Assembly (NCBI GenBank): GCA_950022655.1
Contig: OX465579.1
Location: forward strand, 81,231,193-81,295,192
DNA length: 64,000 nucleotides
From: Alentia gelatinosa
Lineage: Eukaryota > Annelida > Polychaeta > Phyllodocida > Polynoidae
Reading direction: 5' to 3'
Every line of letters starts with the position of its first letter. Within the stretch, counting starts at the first letter, position 1. Of this stretch, positions 23,480 to 36,599 are shown piece by piece. The translations under genes were made by a program, and so were the position numbers. The notes under the pieces are model-generated. The model did no database searches and was not told the DNA's origin. It was given only the letters and a program-made list of their open reading frames with translations.

Positions 23480-25700
23480 CTGCTGCTGCTGACTTTGGTT
23501 TGTTGTGTGTAATGTAAGTGTTCCATCTTTCCTTTCTGTGGGGATCCTGCCATTGTTTGTATTTTCATGTCAACTGTCATTGCTTGTCCTAATTCCTGTT
23601 TGTTGCCAGACATCTGATTCCTGTTACCTGACTGCTGTGTTGCCTGACTGACGCTGCCAGATGACGCCGCCTGAAGCCTGCCCCGACAAGATGCCTCCTG
23701 ATGACTGCTGCTGCTGCTGCTGACTTTGGTTTGTTGTGTGTAATGTAAGTGTTCCATCTTTTTTTTCTGTGGGGATACTGCCATTGTTTGTATTTTCATG
23801 TCAACTGTCATTGCTTGTCCTAATTACTGTTTGTTGCCAGACGTCTGATTCCTGTTACCTGACTGCTGTGTTGCCTGACTGACGCTGCCAGATGACGCCG
23901 CCTGAAGCCCGCCCCGACAAGATGCCTCCTGATTGCTGCTGCTGCTGACTTTGGTTTGTTGTGTGTAATGTAAGTGTTCCATCTTTTTTTTCTGTGGGGA
24001 TACTGCCACTGTTTGTATTTTCATGTCAACTGTCATTGCTTGTCCTAATTCCTGTTTGTTGCCAGACGTCTGTTTCCTGTTACCTGACTGCTGTGTTGCC
24101 TGACTGATGCTGCCAGATGACTCCGCCTGAAGCCCGCCCCGACAAGATGCCTCCTGATTGCTGCTGCTGCTGACTTTGGTTTGTTGTGTGTAATGTAAGT
24201 GTTCCATCTTTTTTTTCTGTGGGGATACTGCCACTGTTTGTATTTTCATGTCAACTGTCATTGCTTGTCCTAATTCCTGTTTGTTGCCAGACGTCTGTTT
24301 CCTGTTACCTGACTGCTGTGTTGCCTGACTGATGCTGCCAGATGACGCCGCCTGAAGCCCGCCCCGACAAGATGCCTCCTGATTGCTGCTGCTGCTGACT
24401 TTGGTTTGTTGTGTGTAATGTAAGTGTTCCATCTTTTTTTCTGTGGGGATCCTGCCACTGTTTGTATTTTCATGTCAACTGTCATTGCTTGTCCTAATTC
24501 CTGTTTGTTGCCAGACGTCTGTTTCCTGTTACCTGACTGCTGTGTTGCCTGACTGACGCTGCCAGATGACGCCGCCAGATGATGCCGCCTGAAGCCTGCC
24601 CCGACAAGATGCCTCCTGATTGCTGCTGCTGCTGCTGACTTTGGTTTGTTGTGTGTAATGTAAGTGTTCCATCTTTTTTTTCTGTGGGGATACTGCCACT
24701 GTTTGTATTTTCATGTCAACTGTCATTGCTTGTCCTAATTCCTGTTTGTTGCCAGACGTCTGTTTCCTGTTACCTGACTGCTGTGTTGCCTGACTGATGC
24801 TGCCAGATGACTCCGCCTGAAGCCCGCCCCGACAAGATGCCTCCTGATTGCTGCTGCTCCTGACTTTGGTTTGTTGTGTGTAATGTAAGTGTTCCATCTT
24901 TTTTTCTGTGGGGATCCTGCCACTGTTTCTATTTTCATGTCAACTGTCATTGCTTGTCCTAATTCCTGTTTGTTGCCAGACGTCTGTTTCCTGTTACCTG
25001 ACTGCTGTGTTGCCTGACTGACGCTGCCAGATGACGCCGCCAGATGACGCTGCCTGAAGCCCACCACGACAAGATGCCTCCTGATGATTGCTGCTGCTGC
25101 TGACTTTGGTTTGTTGTGTGTAATGTAAGTGTTCCATCTTTTTTTTCTGTGGGGATACTGCCACTGTTTGTATTTTCATGTCAACTGTCATTGCTTGTCC
25201 TAATTCCTGTTTGTTGCCAGACGTCTGTTTCCTGTTACCTGACTGCTGTGTTGCCTGACTGACGCTGCCAGATGACGCCGCCAGATGATGCCGCCTGAAG
25301 CCTGCCCCGACAAGATGCCTCCTGATTGCTGCTGCTGCTGACTTTGGTTTGTTGTGTGTAATGTAAGTGTTCCATATTTTTTTCTGTGGGGATCCTGCCA
25401 CTGTTTGTATTTTCATGTCAACTGTCATTGCTTGTCCTAATTCCTTTTTGTTGCCAGACGTCTGTTTCCTGTTACCTGACTGCTGTGTTGCCTGACTGAT
25501 GCTGCCAGATGACGCCGCCTGAAGCCTGCCCCGACAAGATGCCTCCTGATGACTGCTGCTGCTGCTGACTTTGGTTTGTTGTGTGTAATGTATGTGTTCC
25601 ATCTTTCCTTTCTGTGGGGATCCTGCCATTGTTTGTATTTTCATGTCAACTGTCATTGCTTGTCCTAACTACTGTTTGTTGCCAGACGTCTTTTGCCTAA
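23480..25700. repeat. Regular subarray of about 222-244-bp units in block 1
   Basis: GACTTTGGTTTGTTGTGTGT starts recur near 23492, 23722, 23947, 24173, 24396, 24640, 24865, 25104, 25340 and 25568. Each unit carries a GTAAGTGTTCC donor-like site, a TTTGTTGCCAG acceptor-like site and a variable (CTG)n stretch. The length differences come from the CTG run and an extra GATGACGCCGCCA piece. Minus-strand frames remain open for up to about 220 codons here. Confidence 0.85.
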
Positions 25701-25810
25701 CTGCTGTGCTGCCAAGTGAGTGATGGCGGTATCCTGATGCTGTATGACTCCTGCCAACTATTGATGTCTTCTGATGACTGCATACACCCGGTAAAGCCTG
25801 CCTCCAGAAG

Positions 25811-26407
25811 GCTCTGTATCAGGCCTGTTCTTTTAATTAAATCATTTAGATTAATTGAACAATGACTTCAACAATTAATAAATCAATGCATAAGAACATT
25901 ATCATTAACTCTTTCATATCGACACCCTAGTGGGACGCCTATGTCAAGTCCAATAGATATGTAGCAATATAACCACAGAGGACGATGCTCTTATGGCAAT
26001 GGTACCGGAAGTTATTCAATAGGTGCATTTGATATGCATTATCTTCCTTACATATAGAACACCTATACTGAATAATGATTCGTATAGTGTTATGAAATTA
26101 ATTTGAAAAAATTAAGAAAGTCTATGGATTTTGCCACATAGAATACTGTTTTTAGTAATGGCCCATAAAAATGCCTCAAGGCATTCATCGTCCCCTGCCT
26201 GGGAGTGCCTCAAGGCATTACTCGGACTTGTAGGGTTAACCAGGTGGCTGTTTTCAAATTGTGACCATATTTCTGGCAATTGAGAGACCAGTTTAGGGCC
26301 AAGTTCAGATTTACAAGTGGGTAACATGGGTCACTGGTATGGAATGCTGTGGTGTAACCATCCTAAAACTAGTGTTCGAAGCAGAAGGTTCAAAAAGACA
26401 GATGTCA
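25811..26407. repeat. Tail 1a (duplicate of tail 2)
   Basis: Matches 52600-53040 after the end of the array, including TTTCTGGCAATTGAGAGACC, AGTTTAGGGCCAAGTTCAG, TCACTGGTATGGAATGCTGT and GGTTCAAAAAGACAGATGTC. The middle (about 25860-26215) is not matched in tail 2. No gene seen. Confidence 0.75.
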
Positions 26408-27239
26408 CACACCCACTTCCCGTTATCCCCACTTCCCCTCGTCCCCACTACCCCACTTCCCCTCATCCCCAATTCCCCACTTCCCCACTTCCCCTCATCC
26501 CCTCATACCACTTTCCCAAATCCCCACTTTCCCTAATCCCCTGTCATCACCTCCTCTTCCTCTCCTCATCTCCTCCTCTCCTCAGTTCCTCCTCCTCATC
26601 TCCTCTCCTTATCCCTCATCTCACTTCCCCACTTCCCCACTTCCCCTCATCCCCTCATCCCCTCATCCCACTTTCCCAAATCCCCACTTTCCCTAATCCC
26701 CTGTCCTCACCTCCTCTGCTCCTCCTCCTCTCCTCACCTCCTCCTCTCCTCCTCCTCTCCTCCTCCTCTCCTCCTCCTCTCCTCATCTCATTTCCTCCTC
26801 TTCTTCTGATCTCCTCTCCTCTTCCTTTGATTTCCTCCTCTACTTCTCTCCTCCTCTCCACCTCTTGATCTCCTCTCGATCTCCTCCTGTCTCCTCTCTA
26901 TCGCCTCACCATCTCCTCTCCATCGCCTCCCCATCTCCTCTCCCCCTCTCGTCTCCCCATCTCATCTCCCCATCTGTTCTCTCCATCTCCTCTCCATCGC
27001 CTCCCCATCTCCTCTCCCCCTCTCGTCTCCCCATCTCAGCTCATACTCGCTCCCCCACCCCTTCTAGTCTCCCCCATCTGCTCTCGTTTCGCCATCTCGT
27101 CTCCCCCATCTCCCCTTGTCTCCCATCTCCCCTTGTCTCCCGTCTCCCCATCTCATCTCCCCATCTCATCTCCCCATCGTGTCTCCCCATCTCGTCCCAG
27201 CCATCTCGTCTCCCCCTGTTGTCTCCCCCAGTCGTCTCC

Positions 27240-28865
27240 CCCATCTCGTCTCCCACATCTCGTCTCCCCCATCTCGTCTCCCCCATCTCGTCTCCCCCAT
27301 CTCGTCTCCCCCATCTCGTCTCCCCCATCTCGTCTCCCCCATCTCGTCTCCCCCATCTCGTCTCCCCCATCTCGTCTCCCCCATCTCGTCTCCCCCCCCA
27401 TCTCGTCTCCCCCCCCCATCTCGTCTCCCCCCCCCATCTCGTCTCCCCCCCCCATCTCGTCTCCCCCCCCCATCTCGTCGTGCCCATCTCGTCCCCCCCC
27501 ATCTCTTCTCCCCCATCTCGTCTCCCCCATCTCGTCTCCCCCATCTCGTCTCCCCCATCTCGTCTCCCCCATCTCGTCTCCCCCATTTCGTCTCCCCCAT
27601 CTCGTCTCCCCCATCTCGTCTCCCCCATCTCGTCTCCCCCATCTCGTCTCCCCCATCTCGTCTCCCCCATCTCGTCTCCCCCATCTCGTCTCCCCCATCT
27701 CGTCTCCCCCATCTCGTCTCCCCCATCTCGTCTCCCCCATCTCGTCTCCCCCATCTCGTCTCCCCCATCTCGTCTCCCCCATCTCGTCTCCCCCATCTCG
27801 TCTCCCCCATCTCGTCTCCCCCATCTCGTCTCCCCCATCTCGTCTCCCCCATCTCGTCTCCCCCATCTCGTCTCCCCCATCTCGTCTCCCCCATCTCGTC
27901 TCCCCCCCCCCATCTCGTCTCCCCCCCCCCATCTCGTCTCCCCCCCCATCTCGTCTCCCCCCCATCTCGTCTCCCCCCCATCTCGTCCCCCCCATCTCGT
28001 CTCCCCCATCTCGTCTCCCCCATCTCGTCTCCCCCATCTCGTCTCCCCCATCTCGTCTCCCCCATCTCGTCTCCCCCATCTCGTCTCCCCCATCTCGTCT
28101 CCCCCATCTCGTCTCCCCCATCTCGTCTCCCCCATCTCGTCTCCCCCATCTCGTCTCCCCCATCTCGTCTCCCCCATCTCGTCTCCCCCATCTCGTCTCC
28201 CCCATCTCGTCTCCCCCATCTCGTCTCCCCCATCTCGTCTCCCCCATCTCGTCTCCCCCATCTCGTCTCCCCCATCTCGTCTCCCCCATCTCGTCTCCCC
28301 CATCTCGTCTCCCCCATCTCGTCTCCCCCATCTCGTCTCCCCCATCTCGTCTCCCCCATCTCGTCTCCCCCATCTCGTCTCCCCCATCTCGTCTCCCCCA
28401 TCTCGTCTCCCCCATCTCGTCTCCCCCATCTCGTCTCCCCCATCTCGTCTCCCCCATCTCGTCTCCCCCATCTCGTCTCCCCCATCTCGTCTCCCCCATC
28501 TCGTCTCCCCCATCTCGTCTCCCCCATCTCGTCTCCCCCATCTCGTCTCCCCCATCTTGCTCCCCCATCTCGTCTCCCCCATCTCGTCTCCCCCATCTCG
28601 TCTCCCCCATCTCGTCTCCCCCATCTCGTCTCCCCCATCTCGTCTCCCCCATCTCGTCTCCCCCATCTCGTCTCCCCCATCTCGTCTCCCCCATCTCGTC
28701 TCCCCCATCTCGTCTCCCCCATCTCGTCTCCCCCATCTCGTCTCCCCCATCTCGTCTCCCCCATCTCGTCTCCCCCATCTCGTCTCCCCCATCTCGTCTC
28801 CCCCATCTCGTCTCCCCCATCTCGTCTCCCCCATCTCGTCTCCCCCATCTCGTCTCCCCCATCTC
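27240..28865. repeat. 14-bp monomer run A1 (ATCTCGTCTCCCCC)
   Basis: Over 100 nearly identical 14-bp units. Two clusters (about 27390-27510 and 27895-27995) have longer C runs, giving 15-17-bp variants. One damaged unit, ATCTTGCTCCCCC, lies at about 28553. Confidence 0.93.
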
Positions 28866-30199
28866 CCAACGTCTCTCCTCCCTCTCTCGTCTCCCCATCT
28901 CGTCTGCCCCATCCCCTCTCGTCTCGTCTCCCACATCCCCCCCTGGTCTCGTCTTTTCATCCCCCCATCTCTTCTCCCCCATCTCTTCTACCCCATCTCT
29001 TCTACCCCGTCTCTTCTACCCCATCTCTTCTCCCCCATCTCGTCTCCTCCATCCCCCCTTGTCTCCAGTCTTGTCTCCCCCATCTGGTCTCCCCATCTGG
29101 TCTCCCCATCTGGTCTCCCCCTTTCGTCTCCCCCTCTCGTCTCCCTTCTCGTCTCCCCCCTCTCATCTCCCCCTTCATGCTCCCCCCTCTCGTCTCGTCT
29201 CCCCCATCTCGTCTCTTCTGCCCCATCTCGTCTGCCCCATCTCGTCTCCCCAATCTCGTCTCCCCCCCTTGTCTCCCCTCTTTTCTTCCCCTCTCGTCTC
29301 CCCCTTGTCTCCCATCTCGTCTCTCCCATCTCGTCTCCCTATATAGTCTCCCCATCTTGTCTACCCATCGTGTCTCCCCATACTAGTCTCCCCCATCTCG
29401 TCTCCCTATATAGTCTCCCCATCTTGTCTCCCCCTCTTGTCTCCCCCTCTCGTCTCCTCTCGTCTCCCTCATTTCGACCCCCCCATCTCGTCCCCCCATC
29501 TCGTCTCCCCCATCTCGTCCCCCCCCATCTCGTCCCCCCCATCTCGTCTCCCCCATCAGTCTCAACATCTTGTCATCCCCACTCGTCTCGTCTCCCCCAT
29601 CCCCACTCGTCTCGTCTCCCCCTTGTCTTGTCTGCCCCTCTCGTCTCCCAATCTCGTCTCCCCATCTCGTCTCCCCCATCTCGTCTCCCCCATCTCGTCT
29701 CCCCCATCTCGTCTCCCCCATCTCGTCTCCCCCATCTCGTCTCTCCCATCTCGTCCCCCCACATCGGCTGTCGTCTCTCCCATCTCGTCTCCCCATCTCG
29801 TCTCCCCCATCCCCACTCGTCTCGTCTCCCCCTTGTCTCGTCTGCCCCTCTCGTCTCCCAATCTCGTCTCCCTATCTCGTCTCCCCATCTCGTCTCCCCC
29901 ATCTCGTCTCCCCCATCTAGTCTCCCCCATCCGGTCCCCCCCATCCCCCCTCGTCTCCCCATCTTCTCTCGTCTCCCCATCTCGTCTCCCCATCTCTTCT
30001 CCCCCATCCCCTTGTCTCGTCTCCCCTTCGTCTCCCCATTTTGTCTCGTCTCCCTATCGTCCCCCCCATCCGCTCTTGTCTCCCCCATTTCGTCTCCCCC
30101 CATTTCGTCTCCCCATCTCGTCTCCCCCATCTCGTCTCCCCCATCTCTTCTCCCCCATCTCGTCTCCCCCATCTCGTCTCCCCCATCTCGTCTCCCCCA

Positions 30200-30845
30200 T
30201 CTCGTCTCCCCATCTCGTCTCCCCATCTCGTCTCCCCATCTCGTCTCCCCATCTCGTCTCCCCATCTCGTCTCCCCATCTCGTCTCCCCATCTCGTCTCC
30301 CCATCTCGTCTCCCCATCTCGTCTCCCCATCTCGTCTCCCCATCTCGTCTCCCCATCTCGTCTCCCCATCTCGTCTCCCCATCTCGTCTCCCCATCTCGT
30401 CTCCCCATCTCGTCTCCCCATCTCGTCTCCCCATCTCGTCTCCCCATCTCGTCTCCCCATCTCGTCTCCCCATCTCGTCTCCCCATCTCGTCTCCCCATC
30501 TCGTCTCCCCATCTCGTCTCCCCATCTCGTCTCCCCATCTCGTCTCCCCATCTCGTCTCCCCATCTCGTCTCCCCATCTCGTCTCCCCATCTCGTCTCCC
30601 CATCTCGTCTCCCCATCTCGTCTCCCCATCTCGTCTCCCCATCTCGTCTCCCCATCTCGTCTCCCCATCTCGTCTCCCCATCTCGTCTCCCCATCTCGTC
30701 TCCCCATCTCGTCTCCCCATCTCGTCTCCCCATCTCGTCTCCCCATCTCGTCTCCCCATCTCGTCTCCCCATCTCGTCTCCCCATCTCGTCTCCCCATCT
30801 CGTCTCCCCTTCTCGTCTCCCCATCTCGTCTCCCCATCTCGTCCC
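30200..30845. repeat. 13-bp monomer run B1 (ATCTCGTCTCCCC)
   Basis: About 49 almost perfect 13-bp units, one C shorter than the A type. Shorter B runs lie at about 31880-32255, 34000-34105, 35225-35685 and 37620-37825. Confidence 0.93.
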
Positions 30846-33049
30846 CCCATCTCATCCCCCCATCTCGTCCCCCGACATCGGCTGTCGTCTCTCCCATCTC
30901 GTCTCCCCCCATCTCCTCACGTCTCCCCATCCTGTCTCCCCCATCCCCTCTCGTCTCCCCCATCCGCTCTCGTCTCCCCCATCTGGTCTCCCCCATCCGG
31001 TCTCCCCCATCCCCCTTGTCTCCCCATCTTCTCTCGTCTCCCCATCTCATCTCCCCATCTCGTTTCCCCCTCCCCACTCGTCTCGTCTCCCCCTTGTCTC
31101 GTCTGCCCCTCTCGTCTCCCCATCTCGTATCCCCATCTCTTCTCCCCCATCCCCTTCGTCTCTTCTCCCCCTCTCGTCTCCCCATCTAGTCTCCCCCATC
31201 CACTCTCGTCTCTTCTCCCACCTCCCCCTTCGTCTCCCCATTTTGTCTCGTCTCCATATCTCGTCCCCCATCTCGTCTCCCCCATCTCGTCTCCCCCGTC
31301 TCCCCCTTGTCTCCCATCTCGTCTCTCCCATCTCGTCTCTCCCATCTCGTCTCCCCCATCTCGTCTCCCCCATCTCGTCTCCCCCATCTCGTCTCCCCCA
31401 TCTCGTCTCCCCCATCTCGTCTCCCCCCTGGTCTCGTCTTTTCATCCCCCCATCTCTTCTCCCCCATCTCTTCTACCCCATCTCTTCTACCCCGTCTCTT
31501 CTACCCCATCTCTTCTACCCCGTCTTTTCTACCCCATCTCTTCTACCCCATCTCGTCTCCTCCATCCCCCCTTGCCTCCAGTCTTGTCTCCCCATCTGGT
31601 CTCCCCCTTGTCTCCCTATATAGTCTCCCCATCTTGTCTCCCCCTCTTGTCTCCCCCTCTCGTCTCCTCTCGTCTCCCTCATTTCGACCCCCCCCCATCT
31701 CGTCCCCCCATCTCGTCTCCCCCATCTCGTCCCCCCCTATCTCGTCTCCCCCATCTCCTCCCCCCCCATCTCGTCCCCCCCCATCTCGTCTCCCCCATCT
31801 CGTCTCCGCCATCTTGTCTCCCCCATCTCGTCTCCCCCATCCCCACTCGTCTCGTCTCCCCCTTGTCTCGTCTGCCCCTCTCGTCTCCCCATCTCGTCTC
31901 CCCATCTCGTCTCCCCATCTCGTCTCCCCATCTCGTCTCCCCATCTCGTCTCCCCATCTCGTCTCCCAATCTCGTCTCCCAATCTCGTCTCCCCATCTCG
32001 TCTCCCAATCTCGTCTCCCCATCTCGTCTCCCCATCTCGTCTCCCCATCTCGTCTCCCCATCTCGTCTCCCCATCTCGTCTCCCCATCTCGTCTCCCCAT
32101 CTCGTCTCCCCATCTCGTCTCCCCATCTCGTCTCCCCATCTCGTCTCCCCATCTCGTCTCCCCATCTCGTCTCCCCATCTCGTCTCCCCATCTCGTCTCC
32201 CCATCTCGTCTCCCCATCTCGTCTCCCCATCTCGTCTCCCCATCTCGTCTCCCCTATCCCTTCTAGTCTCCCCCATCCGCTCTCGTCTCCCCATCTCGCT
32301 TTCCCCATCCCCCATTGTCTCCCGTCTCCCCCATCTCGTCTCCCCATCTTTTGTCCCCCATCTCATCTCCCCCATCTCGTCTCCCCCATCTCGTCTCCCC
32401 CATCCCCCAACGTCTCTCCTCCCTCTCTCGTCTCCCCATCTCGTCTGCCCCATCCCCTCTCGTCTCGTCTCCCACATCCCCCCTGGTCTCGTCTTTTCAT
32501 CCCCCCATCTCTTTTCCCCCATCTCTTCTACCCCATCTCTTCTACCCCCTCTTGCTCCCCCCTCTCGTCTCGTCTCCCCCATCTCGTCTCTTCTGCCCCA
32601 TCTCGTCTGCCCCATCTCGTCTCCCCAATCTCGTCTCCCCCCCCCTTGTCTCCCCTCTTTTCTTCCCCTCTCGTCTCCCCCTTGTCTCCCATCTCGTCTC
32701 TCCCATCTCGTCTCCCTATATAGTCTCCCCATCTTGTCTCCCCATCTTGTCTCCCCATCTTGTCTCCCCATCTTGTCTCCTCATCTTGTCTCCCCATCTT
32801 GTCTCCCCATCGTGTCTCCCCATACTAGTCTCCCCCATCTCGTCTCCCTATATAGTCTCCCCATCTTGTCTCCCCCTCTCGTCTCCTCTCATCTCCCCCA
32901 TCTCGTCCCCCAAATCTCGTCTCCCCAATCTCGTCTCCGCCATCTTGTCTCCCCCATCTCGTCTCCCCCATCCCTACTCGTCTCGTCTCCCCCTTGTCTG
33001 GTCTGCCCCTTTCGTCTCCCCATCTCGTCTCCCCATCTCGTCTCCCCAT

Positions 33050-33580
33050 CTCGTCTCCCCCATCTCGTCTCCCCCATCTCGTCTCCCCCATCTCGTCTCC
33101 CCCATCTCGTCTTCCCCATCTCGTCTCCCCCATCTTGCTCCCCCATCTCGACTCCCCCATCACGTCTCCCCCATCTCGTCTCACCCATCTCGTCTCCCCC
33201 ATCTCGTCTCCCCCATCTCGTCTCCCCCATCTCGTCTCCCCCATCTCGTCTCCCCCATCTCGTCTCCCCCATCTCGTCTCCCCCATCTCGTCTCCCCCAT
33301 CTCGTCTACCCCATCTCGTCTCCCCCATCTTGCTCCCCCATCTCGTCTCCCCCATCTCGTCTCCCCCATCTCGTCTCCCCCGTCTCCCCCTTGTCTCCCT
33401 TCTCGTCTCTCCCATCTCGTCTCCCCCATCTCGTCTCCCCCATCTCGTCTCCCCCATCTCGTCTCCCCCATCTCGTCTCCCCCATCTCGTCTCCCCCATC
33501 TCGTCTCCCCCATCTCTTCTCCCCCATCTCGTCTCCCCCATCTCGTCTCCCCCATCTCGTCTCCCCCATCTCGTCTCCCC
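33050..33580. repeat. 14-bp monomer run A2
   Basis: A-type units with a few point variants (CTTGCTCCCCC twice, ACTCCCCC, ACGTCTCC). A third A run, A3, is at 39775-40392. Confidence 0.88.
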
Positions 33581-36500
33581 CCTGGTCTCGTCTTTTCATC
33601 CCCCCATCGGTTCTCCCCCATCTCTTCTACCCCATCTCTTCTACCCCGTCTCTTCTACCCCATCTCTTCTACCCCATCTCGTCTCCTCCATCCCCCCTTG
33701 TCTCCAGTCTTGTCTCCCCATCTGGTCTCCCCCTTGTCTCCCTATATAGTCTCCCCATCTTGTCTCCCCCTCTTGTCTCCCCCTCTCGTCTCCTCTCGTC
33801 TCCTCTCGTCTCCCTCATTTCGACCCCCCCCATCTCGTCCCCCCATCTCGTCTCTCCCATCTCGTCCCCCCCCATCTCGTCCCCCCCATCTCGTCTCCCC
33901 CATCTCGTCTCCGCCATCTTGTCTCCCCCATCTCGTCTCCCCCATCCCCACTCGTCTCGTCTCCCCCTTGTCTCGTCTCCCCCTTGTCTCGTCTCCCCAT
34001 CTCGTCTCCCCATCTCGTCTACCCATCTCGTCTCCCCATCTCGTCTCCCCATCTCGTCTCCCCATCTCGTCTCCCCATCTCGTCTCCCCATCTCGTCTCC
34101 CCTATCCCTTCTAGTCTCCCCCATCCGCTCTCGTCTCCCCATCTCGCTTTCCCTATCCCCCATTGTCTCCCGTGTCCCCCATCTCATCTCCCCCATCTCG
34201 TCTCCCCCATCTCGTCTCCCCCATCCCCCAACGTCTCTCCTCCCTCTCTCGTCTCCCCATCTCGTCTGCCCCATCCCCTCTCGTCTCGTCTCCCACATCC
34301 CCCCTGGTCTCGTCTTTTCATCCCCCCATCTCTTTTCCCCCATCTCTTCTACCCCATCTCTTCTACCCCCTCTCGTCTCCCCCCTCTCGTCTTGTCTCCC
34401 CCATCTCATCTCTTCTGCCCCATCTCGTCTGCCCAATCTCGTCTCCCCAATCTCGTCTCCCCCCCCCCCTTGTCTCCCCTCTTTCCTTCCCCTCTCGTCT
34501 CCCCCTTGTCTCCCATCTCGTCTCTCCCATCTCGTCTCCCTATATAGTCTCCCCATCTTGTCTCCCCATCTTGTCTCCCCATCTTGTCTCTCCATCTTGT
34601 CTCCTCATCTTGTCTCCCCATCTTGTCTCCCCATCGTGTCTCCCCATACTAGTCTCCCCCATCTCGTCTCCCTATATAGTCTCCCCATCTTGTCTCCCCC
34701 TCTCGTCTCCTCTCATCTCCCCCATTTCGACCCCCCCCCATCGCGTCCCCCCATCTCGTCTCCCCCATCTCGTCCCCCCAATCCCGTCTCCCCCATCTCG
34801 TCTCTGCCATCTTGTCTCCCCCATCTCATCTCCCCCATCCCCACTCGTCTCGTCTCCCCCTTGTCTCGTCTGCCCCTCTCGTCTCCCAATCTCGTCTCCC
34901 CATCTCGTCTCCCCATCTTGTCTCCCCATCTCGTCTCCCCCATCTCGTCTCCCCCATCCGGTCTCACCCATCCCCCCTCGTCTCCCCATCTTCTCTCGTC
35001 TCCCCATCCCCCCTCGTCTGGTCTCCCCCTCGTCTGGTCTCCCCTTCGTCTCTTCTCCCCCTCTAGTCTCCCCATTTTGTCTCGTCTCCCCATTTTGTCT
35101 CATCTCCCAATCGTCCCCCCCATCCGCTCTCGTCTCCCCCATTTCGTCCCCCCCATTTCGTCCCCCCCCATTTCGTCTCCCCAATCTCGTCTCCTCCTTT
35201 CGCCTCCCCCTGTCGTCTCCCCCTGTCGTCTCTCCATCTCGTCTCCCCATCTCGTCTCCCCATCTCGTCTCCCCATCTCGTCTCCCCATCTTGTCTCCCC
35301 ATCTCGTCTCCCCATCTCGTCTCCCCATCTCGTCTCCCCATCTCGTCTCCCCATCTCGTCTCCCCATCTCGTCTCCCCATCTCGTCTCCCCATCTCGTCT
35401 CCCCATCTCGTCTCCCCATCTCGTCTCCCCATCTCGTCTCCCCATCTCGTCTCCCCATCTCGTCTCCCCATCTCGTCTCCCCATCTCGTCTCCCCATCTC
35501 GTCTCCCCATCTCGTCTCCCCATCTCGTCTCCCCATCTCGTCTCCCCATCTTGTCTCCCCATCTCGTCTCCCCATCTCGTCTCCCCATCTCGTCTCCCCA
35601 TCTCGTCTCCCCATCTCGTCTCCCCATCTCGTCTCCCCATCTCGTCTCCCCATCTCGTCTCCCCATCTCGTCTCCCAATCTCGTCCCCCCATCTCGTCTC
35701 TCCCATCTCGCCTCCCCCATCTCGTCTCCCCCATCTCATCCCCCCATCTCCTGTCGTCTCCCCCATCTTGCTCCCCCATCTTGTCTCCCCCCTCTTGTCT
35801 CCCCATCTCGTCTCCCCCATCTCCTCACGTCTCCCCATCCTGTCTCCCCCATCCCCCGTCGTCTCCCCATCCCCCGTCATCTCCCCATCCCCCGTCGTCT
35901 CCCCATCCCCCGTCGTCTCCCCATCTTGTCTTGTCTCCCCATCCCCTCTCGTCTCTCCCATCCGGTCTCGTCTCCCCCATCTCGGCTCCCCGATCCCCCC
36001 TTGTCTTCCGTCTCCCCCATCTGGTCTCCCCCATCCGGTTTCCCCTATCCCCCCTTGTCTCCCCCTCTTCTCTCGTCTCCCCATCTCATCTCCCCATCTC
36101 GTCTCCCCCTCCCCACTCGTCTCTTCTCCCCCTTGTCTCGTCTGCCCCTCTGGTCTCCCCATCTCGTCTCCCCATCTCTTCTCCCCCATCCCCTTGGTCT
36201 CTTCTCCCCCTCTCGTCTCCCCATCTAGTCTCCCCCACCCACTCTCATCTCTTCTCCCACCTCCCCCTTCGTCTCCCCATTTTGTCTCGTCTCCATATCT
36301 TGTCTCCCCATCTCGTCTCCACAACTCGTCTCCCTATCTCGTCTCCCCATCTCGTCTCACAACTCGTCTCGTCTCCCCGTCTCGTCTCCCCGTCTCGTCT
36401 CCCCGTCTCGTCTCCCCGTCTCGTCTCCCCGTCTCGTCTCCCCGTCTCGTCTCCCCCATCTGCTCTCGTTTCCCCATCTCGCCTCCCCCATCTCCCCTTG

Positions 36501-36599
36501 TCTCCCATCTCCCCTTGTCTCCCATCTCCCCTTGTCTCCCGTCTCCCCCCTCGCGTCTCCCCCATCTCGTCTCCCCCATCTCGTCTCCCCCATCTCGTC

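Larger units (their letters stand above)
15480..25810 (+). repeat. Repeat block 1: tandem array of Cys-rich exon-like modules
   Basis: About 10 kb of repeated units. Exon-like GC-rich pieces (CCTGATGACTGCTGCC, GTGTGAAGCCTGCC) alternate with about 150-200-bp AT-rich intron-like pieces that begin GTAGGAGACAA and end ACATGTAATTGCAG. Smaller intron-like pieces begin GTAAGTGTTCCATC and end TTTGTTGCCAG, and a GTGAGT donor follows GGGATCCAC in many units. The plus strand thus shows recurrent splice-like signals. Plus frames encode CEACC.KM.P.. and MPPDDCC.QMTP.EA motifs. The minus strand is also open for long runs (HQEASC.GGLQAASSG). Most plus modules carry TAG or TGA. It is colinear with block 2. 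Confidence 0.8.

Noticed and set aside
15976..25560. In-frame TGA after DDCCC/DDCCR as possible selenocysteine recoding
   Set aside because: The TGA recurs in every copy, but no SECIS-like structure is apparent and the following sequence (CTTTGGTTTGTTGTG) shows no protein-like continuation.
16055..25656. A CRISPR-like or direct-repeat/spacer array in the Cys-rich blocks
   Set aside because: Units are hundreds of bp long with internal splice-like signals, not short repeats with unique spacers, and the context is eukaryotic.
26865..32723. A 1,952-codon plus-strand open frame, with similar giant frames on both strands (for example 35781-41456 and 36245-39490)
   Set aside because: All six frames are open because the 13/14-bp monomers contain no stop codons. 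Monomer lengths that are not multiples of three rotate the frame, there is no unique sequence, and overlapping giant frames on both strands cannot all be genes.
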